From the NCBI GenBank assembly GCA_009746045.1, contig RPFO01000059.1, positions 2,463,068-2,519,067 of the forward strand: DNA of 56,000 nt. Direction: 5' to 3'. The notes beneath the pieces are model-generated. The model was not told the DNA's origin. It was given only the letters and a program-made list of their open reading frames with translations, and did not search any database. This stretch comes from Mesostigma viride (taxonomy: Eukaryota > Streptophyta > Mesostigmatophyceae > Mesostigmatales > Mesostigmataceae). Both the position numbers and the translations under genes were made by a program. Position 1 is the stretch's first letter; every line of letters starts with the position of its first letter. Shown in pieces: positions 35,101 to 43,054 of this stretch.

Positions 35101-38100
35101 GCATGGATGGCATGGATGGCATGTACATGGCATGTATGGCATGTATGGCATGTATGGCATGTATGGCATGTATGGCATGTATGGCATGTATGGCATGTAT
35201 GGCATGTATGGCATGTATGGCATGTATGGCATGTATGGCATGTATGGCATGTATGGCATGTATGGCATGTATGGCATGTATGGCATGTATGGCATGTATG
35301 GCATGTATGGCATGTATGGCATGTATGGCATGTATGGCATGTATGGCATGTATGGGATGTATGGCATGTATGGCATGTATGGCATGTATGGCATGTATGG
35401 CATGTATGGCATGTATGGCATGCATGGCATGTATGGCATGTATGGCATGTATGGTATGCCAGCCCCATGCGCCCCGTGAAAGCCCGGCGAAAATTCTGAC
35501 ATGAGCCCCCCACCGCGTGCGTCATCATCACTACCATAATCACCGTCACAATCCCCATCCCCATCCCAATCCCAATCCCCATCCCCATCCCCATCCCCAT
35601 CCCCATCCCCATCCCCATCCCCATCCCCATCCCCATCCCCATCCCCATCCCCATCCCCATCCCCATCCCCATCCCCATCCCCATCCCCATCCCCATCCCC
35701 ATCCCCATCCCCATCCCCATCCCCATCCCCATCCCCATCCCCATCCCCGTCCCCATCCCCATCCCCATCCCCATCCCCATCCGCATCCGCATCCGCATCC
35801 CCACCCCACCCCCATCCCCATCCCCATCCCCATCCCCATCCCCATCCCCATCCCCATCCCATCCCCATCCCCATCCCCATCCCCATCCCCATCCCCATCC
35901 CCATCCCCATCCCCATCCCCATCCCCATCCCCATCCCATCCCCATCCCCATCCCCATCCCCATCCCATCCCCATCCCCATCCCCATCCCCATCCCCATCC
36001 CCATCCCCATCCCCATCCCCATCCCCATCCCCATCCCAATCAACACCAATCGACATCTCAATCAGCATCCCAATCAAGATCCCACTCAGCATCCCAAGCA
36101 AAATCGTCATCAACATCCACATCACTGCCTTCACCACATTGCCGTCACCATCATCACCATGCGGTGCTGGCGTACCAAGCGTGCTGAGCGTGACATGGAA
36201 CATCTGGTAGCCGCTCATGTACTGCGTCAGAGTCCCTACGTCCGCCAGGTGCCCCATGAACATGGCCACCAGGAAGGGGTTGAACGCTTGGGGGGCATCG
36301 TCCAACCGCCGCTGGTGCAGCCACACCTGCACGCACACACATCGTTCCAGGATCGTGGTCGGGGGGGGGGGGGCATCCCATGCACTCGTTACAAAGACAA
36401 GAAGCAGCGCACACACTGGCGGCAGAAAGCTCTGCCGTTATGCCTGTTGTGCAGCTTGCTTCTGCAAGGAGGCGGGAGAAGAGTTGTGGACAAGCCGCCA
36501 CGCACTGACAATTGGCACAGCACGGCACACCCGCGATGGAGCACCCACTTTACGCTATCTGCCATGGAGCAAGTGTGTACAGCGAGGGGGTGAACATGAC
36601 AGCCAATAAAGGGGACATTGGAAGAGCTCCTTGGCCCTCTCATGCATTCGGCCCTCTGACGTCCTTCACCCTGTAGGCCATAAGCAGGTTGCCTGGTTGG
36701 CAAGCACCCAGCGACGCATGCCTGCTTGAAGCTCCCAGCAAGCCTTGCGTGGTGGGTGGGCACTGCCCGCCCGACTGAGGACATGGTTGCGGGCAAATGA
36801 ACCGAAGCATCTTTCACAAGGCCTGGTAGCTTCCGCACACAAGTGAGGGCGGGACCACGGCCGCCCGCAGTCAACACATGACACGCGGTCCCTCCTGCTA
36901 CCCGCGCAACACATCGCTGCCGCAGCACCCACCCACCCACCCACCCACCCACCCACCCACCCACCCACCCACCCACCCACCCACCCACCCACCCACCCAC
37001 CCACCCACCCACCCACCCACCCACCCACCACCCACCCACCCACCCACCCACCCACCCACCCACCCACCAACGCACAAATCCACCCAGTGCGGTCACCCAC
37101 CCACCGCCCACACTCGCCGCACCCACCTTGATGAGGCAGATGGCCTCCCGCAGCTGCGGCACGTGGCGCATCTTCGACGTCAGGTAGTGGTGGTGCGCCG
37201 CCATGCGCATGTCCTCCATGATGCTGGCGTTGTATACCGGCGTCGGCGCACGCGTGGTGCCATCTGCACTTGCCACCCCAAAATCAACACCCGATGGCAC
37301 ACGACCAAACCACCATCCGACATTAGGAAAGCTGTGACGAGGCATGCCAGCCAGCCAAGGGTCCCCAAATGCAGGCAGCCATAAAGTATGAACGGATCAG
37401 GGAGGCAGAGCACGCCAAATGCAGCAGCACGGCCAGCAAAGCGCGCATCCATCAATTCCATTTCCAGGTTGATCGCCTGCCACTGCCTCTGGGACCCGCA
37501 TCACAGTGCTGGGCAACATCGCTGCGTGAGCACCCCGCGCCACCCACCCACCTGCTGCCAGCGCGGTGCTCAGGTTGCCCCTGGTGGGGGACAGCTTGCT
37601 GGCGGGGAAGGCATCGTGGGGGATGGCCACAGACACCAGGACGATCGGCAGCTGCTTGGCCACCTTGGGTTTGGATGTGTTGCGGCCTGTGCGTGTGGGT
37701 GTGGGGACAGTCGCAGACAACAGCACACCGTGTTGTTGCAGGGTAGCCCGCACGTTAGCATGGGAGGCTGGGGCAGGGCCAAGGAAAGGGGACAAGCAGA
37801 GCAACGAGTAGTCTCCTTATCAGCACTAGGGGCAGGGCCAAGGAAAGGGGACAAGCAGAGCAACGAGTAGTCTCCTTATCAGCACTAGGGGCAGGGCCAA
37901 GGAAAGGGGACAAGCAGAGCAACAAGTAGTCTCCTTATCAGTAGTGACACTATTCCACTATCAGGCTTGGGGATGACTCCAGTGTGTGCACCTTTCCGGC
38001 GCCACCAACGACAGCGATCTGACCTTGCCAGTGCCACCAACGACAGTGATCTCACCTTGCCAGCACCACCAACGACAGCCATCTCACCATGCCAGCACCA

Positions 38101-41100
38101 CCAACGACAGCGATCGCAATGCTCAACGCTCAACGCTCAGATCTCAACGCGCAACGCTCACGTGTCAGAGCTACTAGAGCATACAAGACGCGCGGTGTGC
38201 TGGTACCCCATCGATGCACCCTGGGACAGGGCACGTACGCCATAAAAAAACATGGGCACATGTCTACACGAACATACAACCATCCCAAGCAGCCCCATCT
38301 GGACATGGCGGGGTTTACCTAGGTGCATGAGTTGATAGTCGCAATTGGGTTAGTTTGTTCAGCGTACTGACTAAGAAGCCATGGGCTAGCGGCCGTACCG
38401 AGGTGTATGACCAGGACAGGCTTCCTCCAGTCGGCGCGGGACGTGGCCATGGCGACCCCCTGCGGGCCAAACACCTGCTTCTTGTTGAGGAAGCGCGCGA
38501 TGGCGGCCAGGTAGAGCGCGCGCTTGACGTGGTAGCGGTGGTCCAGGTAGTCCTTCTCCCGCAGGCACGACTGCAGGAGAGTGGCGGAAGGAAGGAGGAA
38601 GGAAGGGTCAACGGCTGGCAATGCCGGCTGCATGGTCCAACAAAATGCGACGCTGAAACAGGTCCGCAACCACAACAGTACTGCATGATCTACAAATACA
38701 ACTTGGTGCTGTCGGTACCATTTTTTGTAGGAGCACCCGCAGCCAGCTGTCGCGGAGCAGACACATGGGCACAAATACCCCCCCCCCTTTCTAGGCTGCT
38801 AGACAGGTGGCCTAACCACGACCTTGGGATATTGTGCATTTCACCAGTTTGTGCTTGGTTTAGCCCCCACAGAATGAGGCAGAGAAGCAAAGGCAGCGCG
38901 CCCGTGGCCGCCTGCCCCATGTGTGCACACGGCGCACCACCACAGGGCGCCAGCATGCACGGGGGCACAAGGGCCACGATAGCCGGGACAAAGCAACGCT
39001 TAACCCACAACCCATACGATGCCAGCCAGGGCAGGCCAGGCCAGGCAAGACGAGAGGACGATGCGTGCATGCAGCAAGTATCCACACAACATGCCTGCAG
39101 CGAGCACCTCAGCCACCGGCATAAAACCTCAATCTACCGCCAGCATTGCAGCATAACCCACTACCGGCATTTGCAGCAATTCAACCTACAGCCGGCACGT
39201 CACCTCGACGTACCGCGGGCATGTGCAGCACCAGGTTGACGTTGACCCGCGGCCTCATGAGCGTGTGCTGTGCGTAGCTGCCCAGCACCTCGATGGTGTC
39301 AGGCGCAGCGAAGCGCAGGCCGTACTTGGCCTCTTCTGTGGTGGCAGCGGCGCCCATGCCCAGGGAGGCGATCAACCCTGAGACGAGCGACAGGGGCACC
39401 TGACGGGGGGTGGGGGTGGGGGTAAGGAAGCGTTGCCGAGACACGCACAAACACACAATCGCACGCACAACCACACACATACGTCCACACACACATAAAT
39501 CAACTAATTAATGTCCATACACCCATACATCGACTGATTAATTTCCCTACCCACGTTCCCACGCCCACGCGTGCACGCACCCCCCCACACGCATGCCCCT
39601 ACCCACGTTCCCACGCCCATTTGCATTTGCATACACATGCGTGCACACACAGGCGACAGCGTCAACATCAGCATCCGTCCCAACCCTACTGCTGGCGCCT
39701 CACACAGCAGCTGCCCAGGGACCCTAGTATTGGCATGCGCCTCCCCAACCATTGTCCAGCAACCACGTAGGTGAGAGCACGCATGCCATGTGCCACCGCC
39801 AGTGGGTGGTTGTCAGAGGCAATCGCCAGAAATGGCCGTGTACGAACGTAGGTGTGCGCTGGGGTGCCTGTAGCAAGGGAGGGTTGGGGGACAATATACC
39901 TGCTTGCTGCACACGAGTTACTTAGGACGTGAACAAAGATGCCAGCACTAGCAGACCATGGGTGACACGATGCACATTGCTGAAAAACCCAAAGGCAGAT
40001 GCATGCCGCGGCGCTGCATCTGCATGCACCCGCACCTACATGGCCAACCCCTCGGTCTCGCCTGGGGCTTGCTTCCCTTATTGCTAGCATAGACGGTTGC
40101 CAGGGGGATGATGTCATGCCGACATAGCCGGAGGGGCTCGTGACAGGATGAGAGAGTAGGAGATAGCCCGTTTCTTGCTAAAAGCCCCGAGTAATCACCT
40201 GCTTCTGCGGCATGCACGGCCAACAGCCACCGCACACAAACGCATCTGCTTCTGCCGCATTCATGGCCAACAGCCACCTCACACGAACGCACCTGCTTCT
40301 GCGGCATGCTGTGGACTGCGGCCCTGAAGCTGGCCAGCGCCGCCTCCACCGCATCCGCCTTGTCGTAGTTGAACGTATGCTGCGTCAGCAGTTCGCTCAG
40401 CTGGGGGAGGGCGCGCCAATGGAAACACACCCACAAGCTGCGTTAGCAGGTGTACGGGCATCTCACAAGGCCAGAAACTACAACTGATGGGGCGCTTGCG
40501 TCAGGCCCCTGCATCTACGGCCCCAGAATGGAGGGTCCTGACATCCATCCCACCGATCCCCACCGCGCTACCGCTACGACGGCGTTGCAAGGCAACCCCG
40601 CGCTGCAGGCAGGACACGGCGGGCACCACTGCCAATGCTGGTCAACATATCATGCGCGCACCACCTTAGCAATGACCATCAAAAACGTTTATCCCACAAA
40701 AGGCAGTCGAACTAGCCTTTTGGAAGGGGAAAACATCGGAAGGACCCTTTTTGAGGTCTCCACAACTTTGATTCGTCCACATCAGGCCGATCAAACGCAG
40801 CTCGCAAATGGCAGCTGCCGTAAGTTGCATAAACATAAATCTATTGGTGGATACGGGTGTGGCTTCACCAATGACACCAAATAAAGGGCAGGCCACGAGG
40901 CATTTGAGCCGCGCGCTGGGGCGTTTGTCTCATCGCGGTATATACATGAACGTCCATAAATGAACGTCCAGCCCGTGCTCTGAATCTTTGTGTTCATGGC
41001 TACAAGCGCTGCACTCCAAAGTAATTTAATCGGAAACATCTACCGTGCCGACGGAGCAGGTCGCGCAAGGAATAACGATTGGAAATTACCTCAAGACGGA

Positions 41101-41308
41101 ACAGGCTGGACACGGACAAGCTTGACGCCGACTTCATCTCCTCGATTTCTTCGGCACTCGGAGGCCGAAAAATGCTTTCCTTCTTTCGAGAAGGCACCTT
41201 GCGAGCGTCTTTTTCATTATCAGAATCGTCGAAATCATCGGAAGTCGAGGTGTGGTCCTGGTCGCCCTCATTTTCCTCTAGTTCGTCCATGGGTGCATTC
41301 CGCTTCAT
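11119..41308 (-). CDS. NOL6: NOL6/Utp22 (Nrap) small-subunit processome protein, 25 exons, complete
   Basis: Exons, 5' to 3': 41308-41090, 40400-40293, 39399-39214, 38570-38399, 37686-37552, 37263-37127, 36326-36176, 30222-30143, 29463-29374, 28901-28777, 28377-28209, 26998-26882, 26233-26155, 25714-25571, 24789-24676, 24125-23912, 22950-22666, 21758-21621, 20995-20899, 20122-20000, 19332-19213, 18540-18441, 18017-17851, 11998-11858, 11277-11119. They sum to 3570 nt, 1189 residues plus TGA, with phase kept at every junction. Order and content follow human NOL6 (about 1146 residues) throughout. The family forms the UtpC part of the SSU processome in the nucleolus, is built of tandem nucleotidyltransferase-like domains thought to be non-catalytic, and is needed for 18S rRNA maturation. 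In-frame TAA and TGA lie just upstream of the first ATG. Introns 11 and 23 appear to use GC donors. No stop or frameshift is seen, so the gene looks functional. The exon 11 end is the least certain boundary (28191 is an in-phase alternative). Confidence 0.93.
12215..12330 (-). repeat. B2 split direct repeat (outer 3' end)
   Basis: About 116 bp, same ends as B1; lacks a 9-bp GGGTAACCA segment present in B1. Separated from A2 by 33 bp. Confidence 0.85.
12364..12796 (-). repeat. A2 split direct repeat with a 196-bp extra segment
   Basis: Same ends as A1 but 433 bp long. The extra DNA is at about 12545-12740, between GGTCACATA and GCGGCTACCC, which are contiguous in A1. Confidence 0.88.
12797..12922 (-). 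repeat. B1 split direct repeat
   Basis: About 126 bp from TTAACCGTGGAACTCC to CAAAGGCTAGC, abutting A2. Contains a poly-Thr/AATAAA-poor tract ACTCTTTATT shared with B2. Confidence 0.85.
12930..13587 (-). pseudogene. Tyrosine recombinase of the DIRS-like element, broken
   Basis: The core-binding part is YRRGLDSLLTWWEAGG...FCALVAWAHFRGCSRQ (13587-13372). After a frame change the catalytic part has YLRISEALNLRV, the box I R-x-SEAL-x-L signature of tyrosine recombinases, then STKTSKGKTQSVVVED in place of the K-bearing beta hairpin. A TAA follows FRRLW (near 12973). The expected H-x-x-R and catalytic Tyr are not seen before B1, so the enzyme is not functional here. Confidence 0.8.
13551..13979 (-). 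pseudogene. RNase H C-terminal half of the DIRS-like element
   Basis: Reads STAALGSLAKGQSSSHKLN and WVWTPSALQPADGVSRG, matching the D.AA..G...G.S.S..LN and W.PS..N.AD..SR strings of DIRS RNase H. It ends in a proline-rich linker toward the recombinase. It is separated from the preceding ORF by a stop and about 45 bp. Confidence 0.75.
14026..14865 (-). pseudogene. DIRS-like reverse transcriptase motif C and start of RNase H
   Basis: Residues about 50-66 read MLSITIDDWMASNG, with IDD as the two catalytic aspartates of the YxDD box (Tyr replaced by Thr-Ile). Then LGVVHRRNGVLEPTVKQLNL, the RT connection typical of DIRS and Ty3 elements, and ASDAFTYGQGVVYTT, the first RNase H aspartate. It follows the preceding RT frame by a 4-nt overlap: a frameshift mutation or a reinitiation or frameshift signal. 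Confidence 0.82.
14862..15674 (-). pseudogene. DIRS-like reverse transcriptase, fingers and palm part
   Basis: Contains GELRFIVNRKLGNLLW, motif A as KSDLVSYYYSIEVPEWW (the D is the first catalytic aspartate) and motif B as LAMGHSHAVALGEAIHE. It ends at 14862 overlapping the next frame by ATGA, and that frame carries motif C, so the RT domain is split across two frames. Confidence 0.82.
15829..16867 (-). pseudogene. gag-like ORF of the DIRS-like element, frame broken
   Basis: Starts MPKGRKATARQ at 16867 and reads a Lys/Ala-rich N-terminus with KKQLATLLAKCTSPAEAV. The frame must shift near 16600 to reach LVAKLLAVADLAADEEEE, and again at about 16420 (overlapping ATGA) to reach RARLATFVGAPPETENQDD and an acidic block, then KYRISERVLPGVLEDASDNG, ending at 15829. 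Position before RT supports a gag role; no zinc knuckle is seen. Confidence 0.65.
16954..17189 (-). repeat. A1 split direct repeat (outer 5' end of the DIRS-like element)
   Basis: About 236 bp, about 95% identical by eye to the ends of A2; both run from GAAAAGAAAAGAGGCCGACC to AGAACCGCGATTCT on the plus strand. Confidence 0.88.
17231..17541. repeat. CCAACAG heptanucleotide array in NOL6 intron 23
   Basis: About 44 copies of the 7-mer, starting 41 bp from the A1 end of the DIRS-like element and ending in AAGAGCCAAG. Open in several frames because 7-mers cycle all phases without stops. Confidence 0.97.
18981..19170. repeat. CCTGC pentanucleotide array in NOL6 intron 21
   Basis: About 38 copies of CCTGC with one CCTAC variant near the end. 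It begins 43 nt into intron 21. On the minus strand the intron stays open in frame with exon 21 across the array (Gly-Gln-Gly-Arg-Ala units). Confidence 0.97.
19730..19998. repeat. Pyrimidine-rich minisatellite in NOL6 intron 20
   Basis: Repeated GCTTGTTGTCCC and CATCCTTGCCCCCTCCC units separated by runs of C, ending at the exon 20 donor (20000). On the transcribed strand it is purine/G-rich. Confidence 0.88.
20899..24789 (-). CDS. NOL6: NOL6 exons 15-19: fourth and fifth Nrap domains
   Basis: Exon 15 has KMLRALKGLPLAIVSLQPTG (human LLWGLEGLPLTVSAVQG); exon 16 has MQLEGSGKWPDKPEPVRKM, the family LEGSG.WP block; exon 17 has LDILFGGFAYRVLLYYERE and later LHPVFGSAAR; exon 18 continues RLAKRWAASHLFSNWLSEE and LFVHPQPFAPP; exon 19 gives LLSTYDWEGAPLLVDVNQEL (human LVSTFDWKNNPLFVNLNNEL). 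Between ERE and LRIRALH exon 17 carries an Ala/Gly-rich stretch of about 25 residues (around 22785-22845) absent from human NOL6, probably a local low-complexity expansion in a surface loop. Confidence 0.92.
22500..22617. repeat. Tandem duplication of about 57 bp in NOL6 intron 17
   Basis: Two almost identical copies beginning GTATGTGACGTGGGACAGC at 22501 and 22558. Confidence 0.9.
22975..23160. repeat. 61-bp tandem repeat, three copies, NOL6 intron 16
   Basis: Three nearly identical units of about 61 bp starting GATGGAACAACGGAAGCAAC (22977, 23042, 23109). Confidence 0.9.
23455..23675. repeat. 47-bp tandem repeat, NOL6 intron 16
   Basis: Four to five units of about 47 bp beginning GTAAGCATACGCCGCCCAGC, one unit shortened at about 23490. 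Further on, a CTGCGTCCTC short repeat lies at about 23815-23860. Confidence 0.9.
25571..28901 (-). CDS. NOL6: NOL6 exons 10-14: middle Nrap domains
   Basis: Exon 10 carries DAFDALFLSHATPAADFDVH, exon 11 the ALSDRARLVVANSR stretch, exon 12 TVSVGIFLAASEAAFRLVDV, exon 13 AKRFRDFWGPRAELRRFKDG and exon 14 VWECPPASRHLIVENICKHV. Human NOL6 has the same string in order: TLTLGLLLRPEGLTSVLELG, AAKFRQFWGSRSELRRFQDG, then VVWE. The FW..R.ELRRF.DG block is the strongest family signature in the window. The end of exon 11 sits in a 48-bp tandem duplication (28158-28226), so two nearly identical GC donor sites (AAG|GCAAG) exist; the upstream one at 28209 keeps phase and is preferred. Confidence 0.9.
27350..27955. 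repeat. 24-bp minisatellite in NOL6 intron 11
   Basis: About 25 units containing GGTGGAGGAAGAAATCATGG, with variants at the A/G before CAGG and GAAGCAATC versions. As 24 is a multiple of 3, it is open in one plus and one minus frame for about 200 codons; these are shadows. Confidence 0.96.
29374..37686 (-). CDS. NOL6: NOL6 exons 5-9: second Nrap domain, spanning the 5.95-kb repeat intron
   Basis: Exon 5 gives VLVSVAIPHDAFPASKLSP; exon 6 gives PTPVYNASIMEDM and ends LREAICLIK; exon 7 continues VWLHQRRLDD and TQYMSGYQMFHVTLSTLG, matching human LLKVWLRQRELD and TTMSGYQVLRSVL. Exon 8 (80 nt) begins at 30222 after a 5953-nt intron and restores phase 1 to give GANSDMLHKGVV; exon 9 gives YPVVFADPLGYNMAAHVSK, matching human FSVVFLDSSGHLNLCADVT. 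The small exon 8 between a giant intron and a GC-rich repeat intron is the weakest part of the model, but its phase and sequence fit on both sides. Confidence 0.88.
30041..30142. repeat. 15-bp repeat at the start of NOL6 intron 8
   Basis: About seven units of TGCCCCACCTTGCCC type on the plus strand, abutting the exon 8 donor at 30143. On the minus strand it continues exon 8 in frame as Gly-Gln-Gly-Lys-Val units with no stop until after 29940. The exon 8 to exon 9 join fits the family better, so the repeat is called intronic. Confidence 0.85.
30470..35458. repeat. 5-kb array of 9-bp repeats in NOL6 intron 7
   Basis: About 550 head-to-tail 9-mers. On the plus strand the outer blocks are TATGGCATG (about 30484-30660 and 35122-35455); inside are GAGGGCGTG (30675-31090), mixed GATGGCGTG (31090-31270), a short GATGGCATG run, GAGGGCATG (31343-33743, with small GATGGCATG islands at about 32657-32692 and 32936-32953) and GATGGCATG (33744-35120, with islands of GAGGGCATG). 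One unit at about 32272 lacks bases and shifts the phase by 1. Because 9 is a multiple of 3 and the unit lacks stops in most frames, open frames of over 1400 codons run through it on both strands. They have no start context and lie in an intron, so I do not treat them as proteins. Confidence 0.97.
35547..36038. repeat. CCCCAT hexanucleotide array in NOL6 intron 7
   Basis: About 80 copies of CCCCAT on the plus strand with a few CCGCAT, CCCAAT and shortened CCCAT units that shift frame. It follows the 9-mer array directly, with about 90 bp of unique DNA between, and ends about 140 bp from the exon 7 donor at 36176. On the transcribed (minus) strand it reads GGGGAT. Confidence 0.97.
36926..37068. 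repeat. CCCA tetranucleotide repeat in NOL6 intron 6
   Basis: About 35 copies of CCCA, with one break at about 37030 (CCACCAC). It lies about 60 bp inside the exon 6 donor. The RNA strand reads GGGU, a G-rich run. Confidence 0.97.
37771..37945. repeat. Tandem 58-bp minisatellite, three copies, NOL6 intron 4/exon 5 side
   Basis: A unit of about 58 bp beginning GGGCAGGGCCAAGGAAAGG is present three times, nearly identical, within intron 4. A separate unit of about 33 bp containing CACCAACGACAGC is repeated four times at about 37998-38115. Confidence 0.9.
38399..41308 (-). CDS. NOL6: NOL6 exons 1-4: acidic N-terminus and first Nrap domain
   Basis: Exon 1 (73 codons) opens with an acidic, Ser/Asp-rich stretch (residues about 8-35) and ends in the conserved family entry PPSAEEIEEMK...SSLFRLE. 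Exon 2 continues as LSELLTQHTFNYDK. Exon 3 holds EVLGSYAQHTLMRPRVNVNL, matching the human VVGSYLLGT..RPDINVDV segment that lies on the nucleotidyltransferase-like fold. Exon 4 has REKDYLDHRYHVKRALYLA, nearly the human KDGLNQRYFRKRALYLA. Donor and acceptor pairs are GTAATT/CAG, GTGCGT/CAG and GTACGT/CAG. The end of exon 2 is followed in intron 2 by two near copies of the exon-donor sequence (40197-40292). Confidence 0.92.
40190..40300. repeat. Triplicated exon 2/donor sequence at the exon 2 boundary
   Basis: The sequence around CTGCTTCTGCGGCATGC (plus strand) occurs at 40198, 40245 and 40293. The copy at 40293 is the exon 2 end with donor GTGCGT. The copy at 40198 keeps an AGGTGATTAC donor-like site, the middle copy has lost the GT (CAGATGCG). 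Confidence 0.8.
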
Positions 41309-41992
41309 ATCTATTTATCAAATAGCATATGAAAAAAATGCGCCAAAAATTCGACGTCTCTAAGGAATGTTCAGACGATAAAACGATTGAGAATTACTTT
41401 AGAAATTGTTACATCCTCTCTTGGCTTCACCCACGAAATGCCGAGCCGCCTGCAGTCGGCCAGTCGCCATAGCCAGTGTCACGTTTCGTTTTCTTGCCGG
41501 TCGCGAGCAAATGCTGGCTTCCGCGAGGGCTGCCATGGTAATCCGTATTGGAAGCGGCTAGTAACCAGCAATACTGTAGTCCGGAAAACCTTATTGTTAA
41601 TGGAAACGCTTTTTCACATTTTCCCCAAGTTCGAGGTGTATCCTGGGTTATTTTCCGAGTTGCGGAGACTTCATTCTGAATTCTGTCGGACCACCACTTG
41701 GCACTTGGCACTCGCGTGACTCGCCCCAACGTGCGCCGTGGCTGGCTTCCTAAAACGGGACCGCGCGACTTCAAGAAATTACAACGGCCAGGTCGCACAG
41801 CAGCGGAGAAAATAGCTACGTAGTGGGCGCGCACGTTTCTCACCTTTTCATGACTATTCATTGCGAGCATGCCAACTTAGCCGGAAAATTTTTAGAAGAG
41901 GACAAATGTTTGACAGCCACAGAATGCATGCGGAATAATACCTGGGAAAAAAGATAATCAGGGGGCTTTCTGTGTGCCTGGCTATCAACAAC
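41309..41992. promoter_or_regulatory. Spacer between NOL6 and the divergent coiled-coil ORF
   Basis: About 684 bp between the NOL6 start codon and the plus-strand ORF. It lacks the tandem repeats and transposon matches found elsewhere, and is the natural place for a shared promoter. Open frames of 110-147 codons on both strands (about 41387-41870) have no recognisable motif. No clear TATA box is claimed. Confidence 0.45.
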
Positions 41993-42349
41993 ATGAATAA
42001 CCCAAAATTATGGGAGTCATGGGTGGAAAAAGAGTTTACAAACAAAATGAAGGCTACAGGAAAGCTTCCGAACTCTCCCACGTTAGCGCAGAAGGCAAGC
42101 CATGAAGCATCCGTGCGGTCAACGGAACGTGTCTTTCCAGAGCCACTATCTGAAGAGGTCATGCGCAAGCAGAAGGCAGAGCTCGAAAAGGCAGCCAGAG
42201 CAAAGTCGCGCAAGGAGCTGAAACACAGGGTCGCCAACATGGAGAAGGCTTTGCTTGAAGCACGCGAAGACAGATCCAAGGTCGCTGCCGAAATTGAAAG
42301 ACTGCGGATGGAGATTGGCTCATCCCCGGCGGACTCGCCACGTGGATAA
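41993..42349 (+). CDS. Hypothetical coiled-coil protein, 118 residues
   Basis: Begins MNNPKLWESWVEKEFTNKMK and ends GSSPADSPRG. Residues about 55-110 form a charged, heptad-like helix rich in Glu, Lys, Arg and Ala (RKQKAELEKAARAKSRKELK, then RVANMEKALLEAREDRSKVA). I do not recognise the family. Base composition and lack of repeats resemble the NOL6 exons rather than the transposons, and it sits head-to-head with NOL6. An in-frame start 7 codons upstream is not ATG. It could also be the last exon of a longer gene. Confidence 0.55.
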   Translation: MNNPKLWESWVEKEFTNKMKATGKLPNSPTLAQKASHEASVRSTERVFPEPLSEEVMRKQKAELEKAARAKSRKELKHRVANMEKALLEAREDRSKVAAEIERLRMEIGSSPADSPRG

Positions 42350-43054
42350 ATCTCCTACGGCACGTCCCGGTTCTTGGATGGCGAGTTATCGGCCCTGTCG
42401 TGGTGGGTTCAACTAAGGCCTACTGCTTTCTAGGGATAGAGCGCGAGGAGGAATAGCCACCCGCCGTTAAGGCCTTCTTAGATTCAACGGCCGCATGAAA
42501 ATTTCAGCAGAGCAAGAGAAATTGGTTCCGACAAGACTTTCCACGAGGCGTGATAAGCCCAATCATTCTGGGCATCAAGAAAAGCCAACGTTTTCGTTCC
42601 CTTGGGCGTAGCAGACAGGAATGATATGGTACCTGCCGATTGGCTTGCCTGTGGCCCACCTTACACCTATGGGTGAAGACAAAGTAACGCATACCATGAT
42701 CCTGTGACCGTTTCATCTCAGCTGCAAATCGAGAGAAATGAGCTGCAGCCGCATGCGTGCTTGAATGGGGTTTACGTGGCACTCCCACCCATGCCATGTC
42801 TTTAAAGACCAGGAACAACTTTGACCGCTGGTTGCATCGTACACGAGTACAAAGCCGGCATGGGACATGGAAGCATGATGGCCGACTGCTACCACATTCT
42901 GACCTAAATCTTCACGACGGCGTCAAATGTTTACCCTTCATAAACAGGACAACCAATGTGGCATGCCAATGCTTCACACTACCGGGTGGCTCAGGTGTTT
43001 CTGTCAAGGAGTCAGCATGCAAATCGCGTAGCTACTTGCTGTTTGCAGTATTAA
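42350..43054. other. Unassigned spacer downstream of the coiled-coil ORF
   Basis: No recognised protein or repeat family. A minus-strand frame at 42504-42818 (104 codons, with LMPRMIGLITPRGKS) and a plus-strand frame at 42757-43065 are open, but neither shows motifs I can name. The first part is probably the 3' UTR of the upstream ORF. Confidence 0.4.

Noticed and set aside
30319-36416. Giant proteins of up to 1982 residues (Met-Pro-Ser, His-Ala-Leu, Gly-His-Gly types)
   Set aside because: They are frames through 9-bp and 6-bp repeats, open on both strands at once, and lie inside NOL6 intron 7.
36926-37068. Internal telomere repeat
   Set aside because: The unit is CCCA, not a known telomere unit such as CCCTAAA, and it sits in an intron.
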